Part shown: piece after piece, positions 29,147-35,583 of the stretch | Layout of the letters: each line of letters begins with the position of its first letter | Numbering within the stretch: the first letter of the stretch is position 1 | Origin: Candidatus Levyibacteriota bacterium | GTDB lineage: Bacteria; Patescibacteria; Microgenomatia; Levybacterales; UBA12049 | NCBI GenBank assembly: GCA_016182425.1 | Contig: JACPGP010000024.1 | Coordinates: 1-38,822 of the forward strand | DNA length: 38,822 bases | Direction: 5' to 3' | Position numbers and translations under genes: made by a program | Notes under the pieces: model-generated | Told to the model about the DNA's origin: nothing | The model's input: the letters and a program-made list of their open reading frames with translations, nothing else | Database searches by the model: none

Positions 29147-30307
29147 TTAAATTAGGTCAATCCAGTTTTTATTGACGATATTGGCGGAGATAGGGCAGGT
29201 TTTTGAATTGGAAATGAGATAACTTTGATTGATTTGTTTACCAAAGATTTTTTGAGCTTTGACTAAGGATGAAGCGTGAATGGGGCGAATTGTGGCAGTG
29301 GATTTTATTTCGACCAGATCAACTTGTCCGTTGTTTTCCAGAATGAGGTCGACTTCAAGTCCATCTCGGGTGCGGAGGAAATACATTGATGGTTTTTGGC
29401 CATGATGATAGTACTGTTTCCAGTAATCAATGATAATAAAAGTCTCAAAAAGTGAACCAAAATAAGGACTGTTGGTAAGTCCGGCGCTAGAGGTAATTCC
29501 CAAAAGGTGACTGACTAAACCAGTGTCGGTAAAATAAATCTTGGGACTTTTGATTACTCTTTTGCCAATATTTTGGAAATAGGGATAAAGTAAAAAGATC
29601 TGATAACTAGCTTCGAGAAGAGAAAGCCAACGTTTAGCAGTAGGCACGGAAACACCGATTTCTCGAGCAATTGAACTTAGGTCTAAGATTTGACCAGTAC
29701 GAACAGCAACTGATTTTAAGAAAATTTGAAATAAATTTAAATCACCTACTTGACTCAGGTTTCTAATGTCTCTTTCAAGAAAAGTTCTGATATATGAAGA
29801 TTGCCACAGATTGTGATCAATTTTATGATTGTTGGCAACTTCAGGATAATTACCCCGTAAAATAATGCCAGACAAATCGATAGATTTTTTATTGGTACCG
29901 ATGAGTTGTTCTGATAGTGAAAAGGGGAGTAAAGAGAGAATGGCAGCGCGTCCGGCAAGGGATTGGTTGACATGGTGCATTAGAGAAAAATTTTGAGAGC
30001 CGGTGAGAATCCAGCGTCCAGGCTGACGGTGGTCATCAATATCGGTTTTGATATAGGAAAGTAACTCGGGAACATACTGAATTTCGTCGATAATGGCTGG
30101 TTTCTTGATGTTGTTTAAAAAAGTGTGGGGGTCACTTTTTGCTAAAAGTTGGATGTCAGGGTTTTCGAGATTATGATAATCGTATTTTTTGCTAAAAGTA
30201 TTTTTAAGAAGGGTGGTTTTGCCTGATTGACGGGGACCAGTCAAAATTACAGCGGGAAATGTTTTGATTATTTTTTTGATGATATTGGTAATATCTCGGG
30301 GTTTCAT
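29147..30307 (-). CDS. ATPase with AAA and DUF4143 domains (copy 2)
   Basis: A 386-aa protein. Walker A GPRQSGKT (24-31), Walker B PAIIDEIQYVPEL, ILTGSQNF as sensor 1, a winged-helix-like block (IAREIGVSVPTAKRWLSLLE) and a C-terminal nuclease-like motif (DGLEVDLILEN...VDLVEIKS). TATAAT (30319-30314) ends 6 nt before the ATG. It is opposite in direction to copies 1 and 3 and only moderately similar to them, so the three are not recent duplicates. Confidence 0.87.
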   Translation of the reverse strand: MKPRDITNIIKKIIKTFPAVILTGPRQSGKTTLLKNTFSKKYDYHNLENPDIQLLAKSDPHTFLNNIKKPAIIDEIQYVPELLSYIKTDIDDHRQPGRWILTGSQNFSLMHHVNQSLAGRAAILSLLPFSLSEQLIGTNKKSIDLSGIILRGNYPEVANNHKIDHNLWQSSYIRTFLERDIRNLSQVGDLNLFQIFLKSVAVRTGQILDLSSIAREIGVSVPTAKRWLSLLEASYQIFLLYPYFQNIGKRVIKSPKIYFTDTGLVSHLLGITSSAGLTNSPYFGSLFETFIIIDYWKQYYHHGQKPSMYFLRTRDGLEVDLILENNGQVDLVEIKSTATIRPIHASSLVKAQKIFGKQINQSYLISNSKTCPISANIVNKNWIDLI

Positions 30308-30349
30308 CAGAGTATTATATATCCTGCAAGTTTAATATTCAATGTTAAA

Positions 30350-30460
30350 ATGGTGGGGTTGAATTGGGGATTGGTTGAGGGTAAGGATTGGAGCTTGACT
30401 ACAATAAACCGGAAATCAGGAGCAATAACTTTGGCTAATAAGTTAACAAAGGAGAATTGA
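30350..30460 (+). CDS. possible small protein, 36 aa
   Basis: ATG 30350 to TGA 30458-30460 encodes MVGLNWGLVEGKDWSLTTIN and sixteen more residues. The composition is protein-like, but no convincing -10 or SD lies in front, and it is diverging from the ATPase gene. Low confidence. Confidence 0.25.
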   Translation: MVGLNWGLVEGKDWSLTTINRKSGAITLANKLTKEN

Positions 30461-30486
30461 TGGTGTAGTAGGTTTATCCTATAATC

Positions 30487-30515
30487 TTGACAAAAGGGAT
30501 GGTTTTTGATAGGAT
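30487..30515 (+). promoter_or_regulatory. promoter of the lone membrane protein gene
   Basis: TTGACA (30487-30492), 17-bp spacer, TAGGAT (30510-30515). It overlaps an upstream TATAAT in the 13-mer TTTATCCTATAAT (30473-30485), which also occurs in the surface-operon leader (21554-21566). The leader is about 205 nt long. Confidence 0.5.
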
Positions 30516-30621
30516 TATTAAAATAATCAAAGTACGCATCTGCTGTGTATGTATTGATTGTTTTTGGCAACGCCCGATGTGAATTGTTCGGGAAGTACAT
30601 TAACAGTCAAAAAGAGTTGTA

Positions 30622-30688
30622 GAGGTTGGGTCAAACCTGCCCTGTAATATGTACAGGGTAAATTTGACTCAACCTCAAAATTTTGAGG
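30622..30688 (+). promoter_or_regulatory. composite hairpin in the leader of the membrane protein gene
   Basis: Nested stems GAGGTTG/CAACCTC (30622-30676), GTCAAA/TTTGAC and CCCTGT/ACAGGG form an extended hairpin. Its 3' arm overlaps a second palindrome, CCTCAAAA/TTTTGAGG (30673-30688), so the two structures are mutually exclusive. This is the layout of a two-state RNA switch, about 40 bases before the ATG. No known class recognised. Confidence 0.5.
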
Positions 30689-30727
30689 ATTTTAAACCTG
30701 TCTGATGGACATAAAAAGGAGAATGCC

Positions 30728-31369
30728 ATGATTGAAATACCGGTTTTCGGAACAAATTGTAAAGTACTGAATCATATGTATACATATTTAGTGGTATCGG
30801 TGGTTTTGGCAATTGAGTTGTTCGTTGAAAGTGTGGGATTTAGTTTGAAGCTGGTTGAATTTGTGATCCTGCTGATTTCAGCAGTTGCGCTTATTTACAG
30901 TGAGAGGAGCCCGATTCATAAAGGCGTTAAGGTCATGTGGATTGCGATTGTTTGGTTGAGCTTGTATTTCGGTTATTACATGAGTGGGATTGTAGTAATG
31001 ACTTTTTATGTCTCATTGGGAATTGGTGAAATCATCAACGTGTCACGAGATTACAAGAAGTACTCGAAGATGGCCATTAAAGACTGGGTAATGCTGGTAA
31101 TTGCAGTATCTGCTGTGTTGGTAAAGACCTTGCTTGATAGTTGGTCTATGTACCAAGGTGGAGAATTTATTGCTGCAATACTTATTATTGCGATGGCCTG
31201 GGTCACCATAGTTGGGAAGGATGTTTTTAATCGAAACATTCAAATAACACTGCTGATTCTGTCATTGCCGTTTGTGGGTTCACCGCTTTTTCTATTTGCG
31301 GTCATTGTCACTGTTGCGGTCATCAATGCATCGATACGTTTTGCTCACCATGTTGGTGATATCCAATAA
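30728..31369 (+). CDS. polytopic membrane protein, 213 aa
   Basis: ATG 30728 has SD AAGGAG with 6-nt spacing; the longer frame from TTG 30683 would run through the leader hairpin and is rejected. About six or seven hydrophobic segments (YLVVSVVLAIELFV, LVEFVILLISAVALIY, VMWIAIVWLSLYFGYYM and so on) and few charged loops are visible. No signal, no motif and no family recognised. Codon use and SD style match the surface operon rather than the flanking ATPase genes. It may be a further component or an unrelated accessory gene. Confidence 0.65.
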   Translation: MIEIPVFGTNCKVLNHMYTYLVVSVVLAIELFVESVGFSLKLVEFVILLISAVALIYSERSPIHKGVKVMWIAIVWLSLYFGYYMSGIVVMTFYVSLGIGEIINVSRDYKKYSKMAIKDWVMLVIAVSAVLVKTLLDSWSMYQGGEFIAAILIIAMAWVTIVGKDVFNRNIQITLLILSLPFVGSPLFLFAVIVTVAVINASIRFAHHVGDIQ

Positions 31370-31371
31370 CT

Positions 31372-31420
31372 TTTCATGGAAAGGTACGGGTGAGGACTTT
31401 GTCCTCACCCGCCCATGAAA
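31372..31420 (+). ncRNA. composite hairpin downstream of the membrane protein gene
   Basis: Starts 2 bases after the stop codon. TTTCATGG/CCATGAAA forms the base and GGGTGAGGAC/GTCCTCACCC (perfect 10 bp, TTT loop) the top. There is no immediate T run, though CTTTTTGAC occurs about 16 bases later. Confidence 0.65.
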
Positions 31421-31532
31421 CCACAACACAACAACTCTTTTTGACTGAAATTTATAAATAGTTGGGTTAATAATTTGGGAAGTACTTTTTGATTTAGCAT
31501 TTGGTTGGAGATCAAGTTAGTATAAATTGGGC

Positions 31533-31561
31533 TTGACATGTTGCCTAGTTTAGTATATATT
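31533..31561 (+). promoter_or_regulatory. promoter of the third DUF4143 ATPase (leaderless)
   Basis: TTGACA (31533-31538), exact 17-bp spacer, TATATT (31556-31561), 7 nt before ATG 31569. Confidence 0.7.
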
Positions 31562-31568
31562 AGGGAAT

Positions 31569-32702
31569 ATGTATATTCAAAGAGAGGTTGAGTCGGCAAT
31601 TAAAAAAAGTCTGTTTAAAGGTAAAATAGTGATTGTTTATGGCGCCAGGCAGGTTGGTAAAACAACTTTGGTAAAAAAAATGGCGGAGAGTTTTGGTAGA
31701 CCTTATGGTTATTTAAATTGTGACGAGCTGGATATTTTAAGTCAATTTCAGAGAGCGGGGAACTCGGTAGCGTTAAGGCAAATGTTGGGACAGAATCAGT
31801 TGATAGTTATTGATGAAGCACAGAGAGTCAAAAATATTGGTCTGAAGTTGAAACTATTGATAGATAATTATCCCGAGATTCAACTGTTGGTGACCGGTTC
31901 TTCTTCTTTTGATTTGGCAAATGAGGTGAGTGAACCGCTGACTGGCAGAAGTGAAGAATTTTGGTTGTTCCCTTTTTCAGTTAGGGAGCTGTGGAAGGAA
32001 AGTGACAGGATAACGCGGGAAAGGCAGCTCGAAAAATGGCTGATTTACGGAAGTTATCCAGGGGTATGGAACCTGACTTCCGAAGAGGAAAGAGCGGTGA
32101 AAGTAAAGCAGTTGGCGGCAAACTATTTGTATAAAGATGTCATAAAGTTTAATGAAATAAAAAACTCTGAACTGGTACTGAAACTGTTGCAAGCCTTAGC
32201 ACTCCAAATAGGTAATGAAGTATCCTATAACGAGTTGGCGAAGACAATTGAGGTTAGTAAACAAACTGTGGCATCGTACGTTGAGTTATTGGAGAAGGCG
32301 TTTGTGATATTTGCTATTAGACCATTTTCGGGGAATATGAGACAAGCTTTGAATAAGAAGAGGAAAATATATTTTTTGGATGTTGGGATTCGGAACGCAA
32401 TTATAAACAACCTAAACCCAATGTCGATTCGTGATGATGGAGGGAGGCTGTGGGAGAACTTTGTCGTAGCTGAAAAGTATAAACAACAATTGGGACTGGG
32501 GTACAAGACCAATCTTTATTTTTGGAGAACGTATCAGGGTCAAGAAGTTGATTTGGTGGAAGACATTGGGGGAAAGTTGATTGGCTGGGAGATAAAACTT
32601 AAGGGAAAGAGAAACAAACAACCTAAGGACTGGGGGACTTATGAAAATTCAAGCTGGAAGGTGGTTGATAAAGAAAATTTTTGGGAATCGGTAAATTTCT
32701 AA
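31569..32702 (+). CDS. ATPase with AAA and DUF4143 domains (copy 3)
   Basis: A 377-aa protein. Walker A GARQVGKT (25-32), Walker B LIVIDEAQRVKN, LVTGSSSFDL, a winged-helix block (YNELAKTIEVSKQTVASYVE) and the C-terminal QGQEVDLVED...GWEIKLKG. It resembles copy 1 more than copy 2 (both have the SGSSF/SGSSE-type sensor and LALQIGNEVS / IALQLGQEVS). The role of the family is unknown; proposed ties are to toxin-antitoxin or defence loci, and here too such loci are close. Confidence 0.87.
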   Translation: MYIQREVESAIKKSLFKGKIVIVYGARQVGKTTLVKKMAESFGRPYGYLNCDELDILSQFQRAGNSVALRQMLGQNQLIVIDEAQRVKNIGLKLKLLIDNYPEIQLLVTGSSSFDLANEVSEPLTGRSEEFWLFPFSVRELWKESDRITRERQLEKWLIYGSYPGVWNLTSEEERAVKVKQLAANYLYKDVIKFNEIKNSELVLKLLQALALQIGNEVSYNELAKTIEVSKQTVASYVELLEKAFVIFAIRPFSGNMRQALNKKRKIYFLDVGIRNAIINNLNPMSIRDDGGRLWENFVVAEKYKQQLGLGYKTNLYFWRTYQGQEVDLVEDIGGKLIGWEIKLKGKRNKQPKDWGTYENSSWKVVDKENFWESVNF

Positions 32703-32722
32703 AGAGAATTTTAGTTGGTTTG

Positions 32723-32797
32723 TGCTACAATACTAGGATTAAAAATTAGATTGATTTTAACGTCCAAATTATCCTGGTGAGATCACCTAGGCACGTT
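32723..32797 (+). promoter_or_regulatory. rpsB promoter and leader hairpin
   Basis: Extended -10 TGC TACAAT (32723-32731). About 28 bases later AACGT/ACGTT (32759-32797) encloses CCTGGTGA/TCACCTAGG (32773-32791), a stable hairpin in the leader. Because S2 operons are often autoregulated through their leader, this is a candidate binding site of S2, though it does not match a motif I know. Confidence 0.45.
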
Positions 32798-32802
32798 AAA
32801 AA

Positions 32803-32838
32803 AGATTGCCACGTCCCTGCGCTCCTCGCAATGACGTG
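32803..32838. repeat. 'GATTGCC..CTCCTCGCAATGACG' repeat in the rpsB leader
   Basis: AGATTGCCACGTCCCTGCGC followed by TCCTCGCAATGACGTG is a copy of a short interspersed repeat common in many bacterial draft genomes. A fragment, TCGCAATGACGT, recurs at 36641-36652 after rseP. It sits between the leader hairpin and the rpsB SD. Confidence 0.6.
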
Positions 32839-32859
32839 TATTATAAAAAGGATAAATAT

Positions 32860-33810
32860 ATGGCAGACACAAAAAAAAATAAAGGAAGTCAAGCCGCCTC
32901 CGTTAAAACTACGGCGAGCCGCGGAAAAACCGTTAATCGGACTGGTAAGAAGTTGATCGAGAAAGCATTAGTGGTCAAAGCTAAAACAGTAGCCAAGGTC
33001 AATGCTGAAAATATCAAAAAACATAACGAAAAACTGATTAAAGACAAAAAGGAACTGGAGAGAAAAAAAATAGAGGGTGAAACCGCCTACGTGGTTACTT
33101 CGGCGGTCAAACAAGATAAAAAATACGACCTAACTATTGATCTAAAAGACTTGTTGGAAGCGGGTTGCCATCTAGGACACAAAGTCAGCAAGACCCATCC
33201 CAAAGCCAAGGTAAACATCTATATGGCCAAAGACGGAATTCAGATAGTCGATCTTCTCAAAACTAAAACAGCTTTAGAAAAAGCCTGTAATTATATTTAC
33301 AACGCCAGACGAAATGGTAAACAAATAGTGCTCTTGGGCACCAAAAGACAAGCAAGGGAAGTAGTTAAGAGAGTCGCGCTTGATGCTGGAGTGGGGTATA
33401 TAACTGACCGTTGGTTGGGTGGAACCATCAGTAACTGGGAACAAATCAAGAAAAACATCAAAAAATACAATGATATTAAAGATGGTCTTTCGAAAAATAA
33501 ATTCACCGATAAATCTAAAAAAGAACTAGGTGATCTGGCCAAAGAGCAAATCAGACTAGAAAAAATGATTGGCGGTCTGGCAACTACCGAAAAAATGTTT
33601 GACATTTTGATGGTGGTTGATGCTGGCTTTGAAAAAACAGCGTTGAAAGAATGCAAGATGAAAAATGTGAAGACAGTAGCCATTACTGATACTGATTCTG
33701 ACCCACGAAAAGTTGATTTTGCAATTCCGGCTAATGACGACTCGGTCAAATCAATCAATATCATTATTGAAGAAATCGGAAAAGCTATCAAAGCTGCTGG
33801 TACGAAATAG
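32860..33810 (+). CDS. rpsB: 30S ribosomal protein S2
   Basis: A 316-aa S2. The frame is open from 32806 through the interspersed repeat, but ATG 32860 has SD AAAGGA at 7 nt and starts MADTKKNKGSQ. Residues 1-90 are a Lys/Ala-rich extension absent from ordinary S2. The S2 core begins near residue 93 (LTIDLKDLLEAGCHLGHKVS) and contains the motifs KTHPKAKVNIYMAKDGIQIV, LLGTKRQA, ITDRWLGGTISNW and IAVTDTDSDP-like AITDTDSDPRKVDFAIPAND. It is first in an rpsB-tsf-(unknown)-frr group, the usual translation cluster. Confidence 0.95.
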   Translation: MADTKKNKGSQAASVKTTASRGKTVNRTGKKLIEKALVVKAKTVAKVNAENIKKHNEKLIKDKKELERKKIEGETAYVVTSAVKQDKKYDLTIDLKDLLEAGCHLGHKVSKTHPKAKVNIYMAKDGIQIVDLLKTKTALEKACNYIYNARRNGKQIVLLGTKRQAREVVKRVALDAGVGYITDRWLGGTISNWEQIKKNIKKYNDIKDGLSKNKFTDKSKKELGDLAKEQIRLEKMIGGLATTEKMFDILMVVDAGFEKTALKECKMKNVKTVAITDTDSDPRKVDFAIPANDDSVKSINIIIEEIGKAIKAAGTK

Positions 33811-33819
33811 AAACTTGAA

Positions 33820-33862
33820 AATAAGATAAAAAATAAAAATTCAAAAGTAAAAAGTAAAAACT
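33820..33862. repeat. A-rich micro-repeat between rpsB and tsf
   Basis: AAAATTCAAAAGTAAAAAGT and its flanks fill the whole gap between the two genes. The same words occur at 2219-2250, 7273-7325, 11521-11561 and 13211-13240. No SD for tsf is left in the gap. Confidence 0.6.
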
Positions 33863-34321
33863 ATGGATAATAAACAAATAATTGAATTAGTAAAAAAAAT
33901 TCGTGGCGCCACTGGTTATTCAATTGGTGAAATTAAAATCGCGGTCGAGAAAGCTGAAGGGGATGAGAAAAAGGCCATGGAGTTTTTGAAAGAACTGGGT
34001 ATAAAACAAATGGAAAAAAGAGCCGAGAAGGAAGTCCATCAGGGAAGAGTGGCGACCTATACTCACACTACTGGAAAGATTGGGGTTATGGTTGAGTTGC
34101 TTTGCGAGACTGATTTTGTGGCTAAAAACGAAGAATTTGTTAGTGTAACTAGGGATCTGTGTCTGCAAATTGCGGCAATGAACCCAGCCACTGTTGAAGA
34201 GCTTCTGGAGATGGATTTTGTCAAAGATCCTTCTAAAAAGATCAAAGATCTAGTAACTGCCTTAGTCGGTAAGTTTGGTGAAAATATTAAGATCGGTACA
34301 ATGGCTAGGTTTGAGATATAA
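33863..34321 (+). CDS. tsf: elongation factor Ts (short form)
   Basis: A 152-aa EF-Ts that reloads EF-Tu with GTP. The N-terminal UBA-like domain (IIELVKKIRGATGYSIGEIK) and the core motif ELLCETDFVAKNEEFV, where TDFVxN contacts EF-Tu, are intact. The second core subdomain and coiled coil of the E. coli protein (283 aa) are missing, as in other minimal bacteria. The stop codon overlaps a TATAAT box for the next gene. Confidence 0.93.
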   Translation: MDNKQIIELVKKIRGATGYSIGEIKIAVEKAEGDEKKAMEFLKELGIKQMEKRAEKEVHQGRVATYTHTTGKIGVMVELLCETDFVAKNEEFVSVTRDLCLQIAAMNPATVEELLEMDFVKDPSKKIKDLVTALVGKFGENIKIGTMARFEI

Positions 34322-34322
34322 T
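34317..34322 (+). promoter_or_regulatory. internal leaderless promoter overlapping the tsf stop codon
   Basis: TATAAT spans the last codon and TAA of tsf and ends 5 nt before ATG 34328. It would allow separate transcription of the 77-aa gene and frr. Confidence 0.55.
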
Positions 34323-34327
34323 CGACA

Positions 34328-34561
34328 ATGGAGTTGTTTCCTGAGATATTGGATTATGTACCGGATACACGGGAGGAAATAGGTCGAGTGGTGACGGGGG
34401 TGGTGGCGGTTTTGTCAATGAATGCTCAAATGGGTGAAGCGGCAGGAACAATGGTTTGGGCAAAATTGGTGGAGGGTCGGGAGAAACGAACTAAACCGGT
34501 AGTAAGTAGTGTTGGGTTGCGTCAAGACAGTGTAAAAAGTTCTAGTAATTTTGTAGAATAG
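34328..34561 (+). CDS. hypothetical protein between tsf and frr, 77 aa
   Basis: A 77-aa protein with a hydrophobic central helix (VVTGVVAVLSMNAQMGEAAG) and a basic, Ser-rich tail. No family recognised. It replaces pyrH, which normally stands between tsf and frr. Its stop codon is directly followed by the GTG that could start frr, so the two are tightly linked. Confidence 0.6.
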   Translation: MELFPEILDYVPDTREEIGRVVTGVVAVLSMNAQMGEAAGTMVWAKLVEGREKRTKPVVSSVGLRQDSVKSSSNFVE

Positions 34562-34567
34562 GTGTAT

Positions 34568-35119
34568 ATGCTAAATTTTGTAGAAATTAGTTCACGGATG
34601 ACGAGAATTGTGGGATTGTTTGCCGAAGATATTTCATCAATTCGCACCGGACGAGCCACTCCAGGTCTAATTGAAAATGTGGTAGTAACTGTCTACGGAA
34701 CGCAAAAGATGAAGTTGATTGAGCTGGGAACTATTGGTGTACCGGATGTTAGAAGCTTAACTTTTCAACCATGGGATTCGGGACTGATTCGGGAAATTGC
34801 CAATGGAATTGCAGCTGCTGGACTGAATATGAATCCAGCGATTGATGGTCAGCTAATTAGACTATCATTACCAATGTTAACTCAGGAACAAAGAGAGGAT
34901 TATGTCAAATTGTTGGGTCGAAAGCTGGAAGGTGCTCGGGGTATGATTCGGGATGCCAGAGCTGACTTTAGAAAAAAATTAATGGATGCCAAAAACACTA
35001 AGACTATTTCTGAAGATGAATTTAAGCGGGATGAGGGGGAACTTCAGAAGATCACTGACACTTTTATGGGAAAGTTGGAGGAGGTGTCGAAGAAGAAAGA
35101 GGTGGAAGTGAGAGGGTGA
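34568..35119 (+). CDS. frr: ribosome recycling factor
   Basis: A 183-aa RRF, the normal length. The three-helix bundle with the signature ISSIRTGRATPGLIENVVV, the linker YGTQKMKLIELGTIGVPDVR, and the tail LTQEQREDYVKLLGRKLEGA are clear. It splits post-termination ribosomes together with EF-G. ATG 34568 is chosen; an in-frame GTG at 34562 immediately follows the previous stop and is an alternative. A TAGAAT box (34554-34559) ends 8 nt before the ATG. Confidence 0.94.
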   Translation: MLNFVEISSRMTRIVGLFAEDISSIRTGRATPGLIENVVVTVYGTQKMKLIELGTIGVPDVRSLTFQPWDSGLIREIANGIAAAGLNMNPAIDGQLIRLSLPMLTQEQREDYVKLLGRKLEGARGMIRDARADFRKKLMDAKNTKTISEDEFKRDEGELQKITDTFMGKLEEVSKKKEVEVRG

Positions 35120-35120
35120 A

Positions 35121-35158
35121 AACGATAAACGTAAAACGATAAAAGATAAACGAGGAAC
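35121..35158 (+). repeat. micro-repeat, left flank of the four-helix-bundle gene
   Basis: AACGATAAACGTAAAACGAT plus AAAAGATAAACG. Inverted relatives (CGTTTAACGTTTTACATTTA, TCGTTTATCG) lie at 35548-35578 on the other side of the gene, so the small gene is bracketed by inverted copies of the same element. A further partial copy (CGATAAACGTAATC) is at 16149. Confidence 0.55.
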
Positions 35159-35170
35159 GAAGGGGGGGTG

Positions 35171-35176
35171 TAAAAT
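35171..35176 (+). promoter_or_regulatory. -10 box of the four-helix-bundle gene (leaderless, GTG start)
   Basis: TAAAAT ends 5 nt before GTG 35182, the same spacing as in the ATG-started genes of this window. Confidence 0.55.
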
Positions 35177-35181
35177 TGTCT

Positions 35182-35544
35182 GTGATAAATGATTTTTATG
35201 ATCTTGATGCATGGAAAGAATCCCATAAATTAGTGCTAATGATTTATAAATTATTTAGCTCTTTTCCAAGGGAAGAAAAATATGGAATTGTTGACCAGCT
35301 TAGGAGGGCTGTAACATCGATAAGTGCAAATATTGCTGAAGGTTTTGGAAGATACAGTTATAAAGACAGGAATCATTTTAACTATCAGGCCAGAGGATCA
35401 GCCAAAGAAGTCCAAGATTTTTTATTGATATCGAGGGACTTGGGAATAATAGATAAAACAATGTTCAAAGACGTCTGGCAGCAGGTCAAAAAAACAGAAA
35501 TGATAATTAATGGTTTAATTAGATCAACAGATAAACTAAAATAG
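35182..35544 (+). CDS. four-helix bundle protein (S23 / 23S rRNA intervening-sequence family)
   Basis: A 120-aa protein of the S23/IVP family: DLDAWKESHKLVLMIYKLFS, YGIVDQLRRAVTSISANIAE, GFGRYSYKDRNHFNYQARGSAKEVQDFLLISRDLG pattern. These small helical proteins are often carried by 23S rRNA intervening sequences or found as wandering genes; their role is not well known. The start is GTG 35182, because a -10 box ends 5 nt before it; TTG 35176 lies inside that box. It stands between frr and rseP, flanked by inverted micro-repeats, which suggests a cassette-like insertion into the translation/envelope cluster. Confidence 0.88.
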   Translation: MINDFYDLDAWKESHKLVLMIYKLFSSFPREEKYGIVDQLRRAVTSISANIAEGFGRYSYKDRNHFNYQARGSAKEVQDFLLISRDLGIIDKTMFKDVWQQVKKTEMIINGLIRSTDKLK

Positions 35545-35547
35545 AGG

Positions 35548-35578
35548 ACGTTTAACGTTTTACATTTATCGTTTATCG
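35548..35578 (-). repeat. micro-repeat, right flank of the four-helix-bundle gene
   Basis: CGTTTAACGTTTTACATTTA and TCGTTTATCG, the inverted relative of the left-flank element at 35121-35158. Confidence 0.55.
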
Positions 35579-35583
35579 AAAAT

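Noticed and set aside
30499..30582. 27-codon Cys-containing ORF in the leader of the membrane protein gene
   Set aside because: It overlaps the best promoter (-10 at 30510-30515), has no SD and no other support.
32806..32859. Earlier rpsB start giving an 18-residue extension
   Set aside because: The sequence is an interspersed repeat; ATG 32860 has an SD and the natural N-terminus.
33297..33791. Minus-strand 164-codon ORF antisense to rpsB
   Set aside because: rpsB is unambiguous on the plus strand; the antisense frame shows only composition effects.
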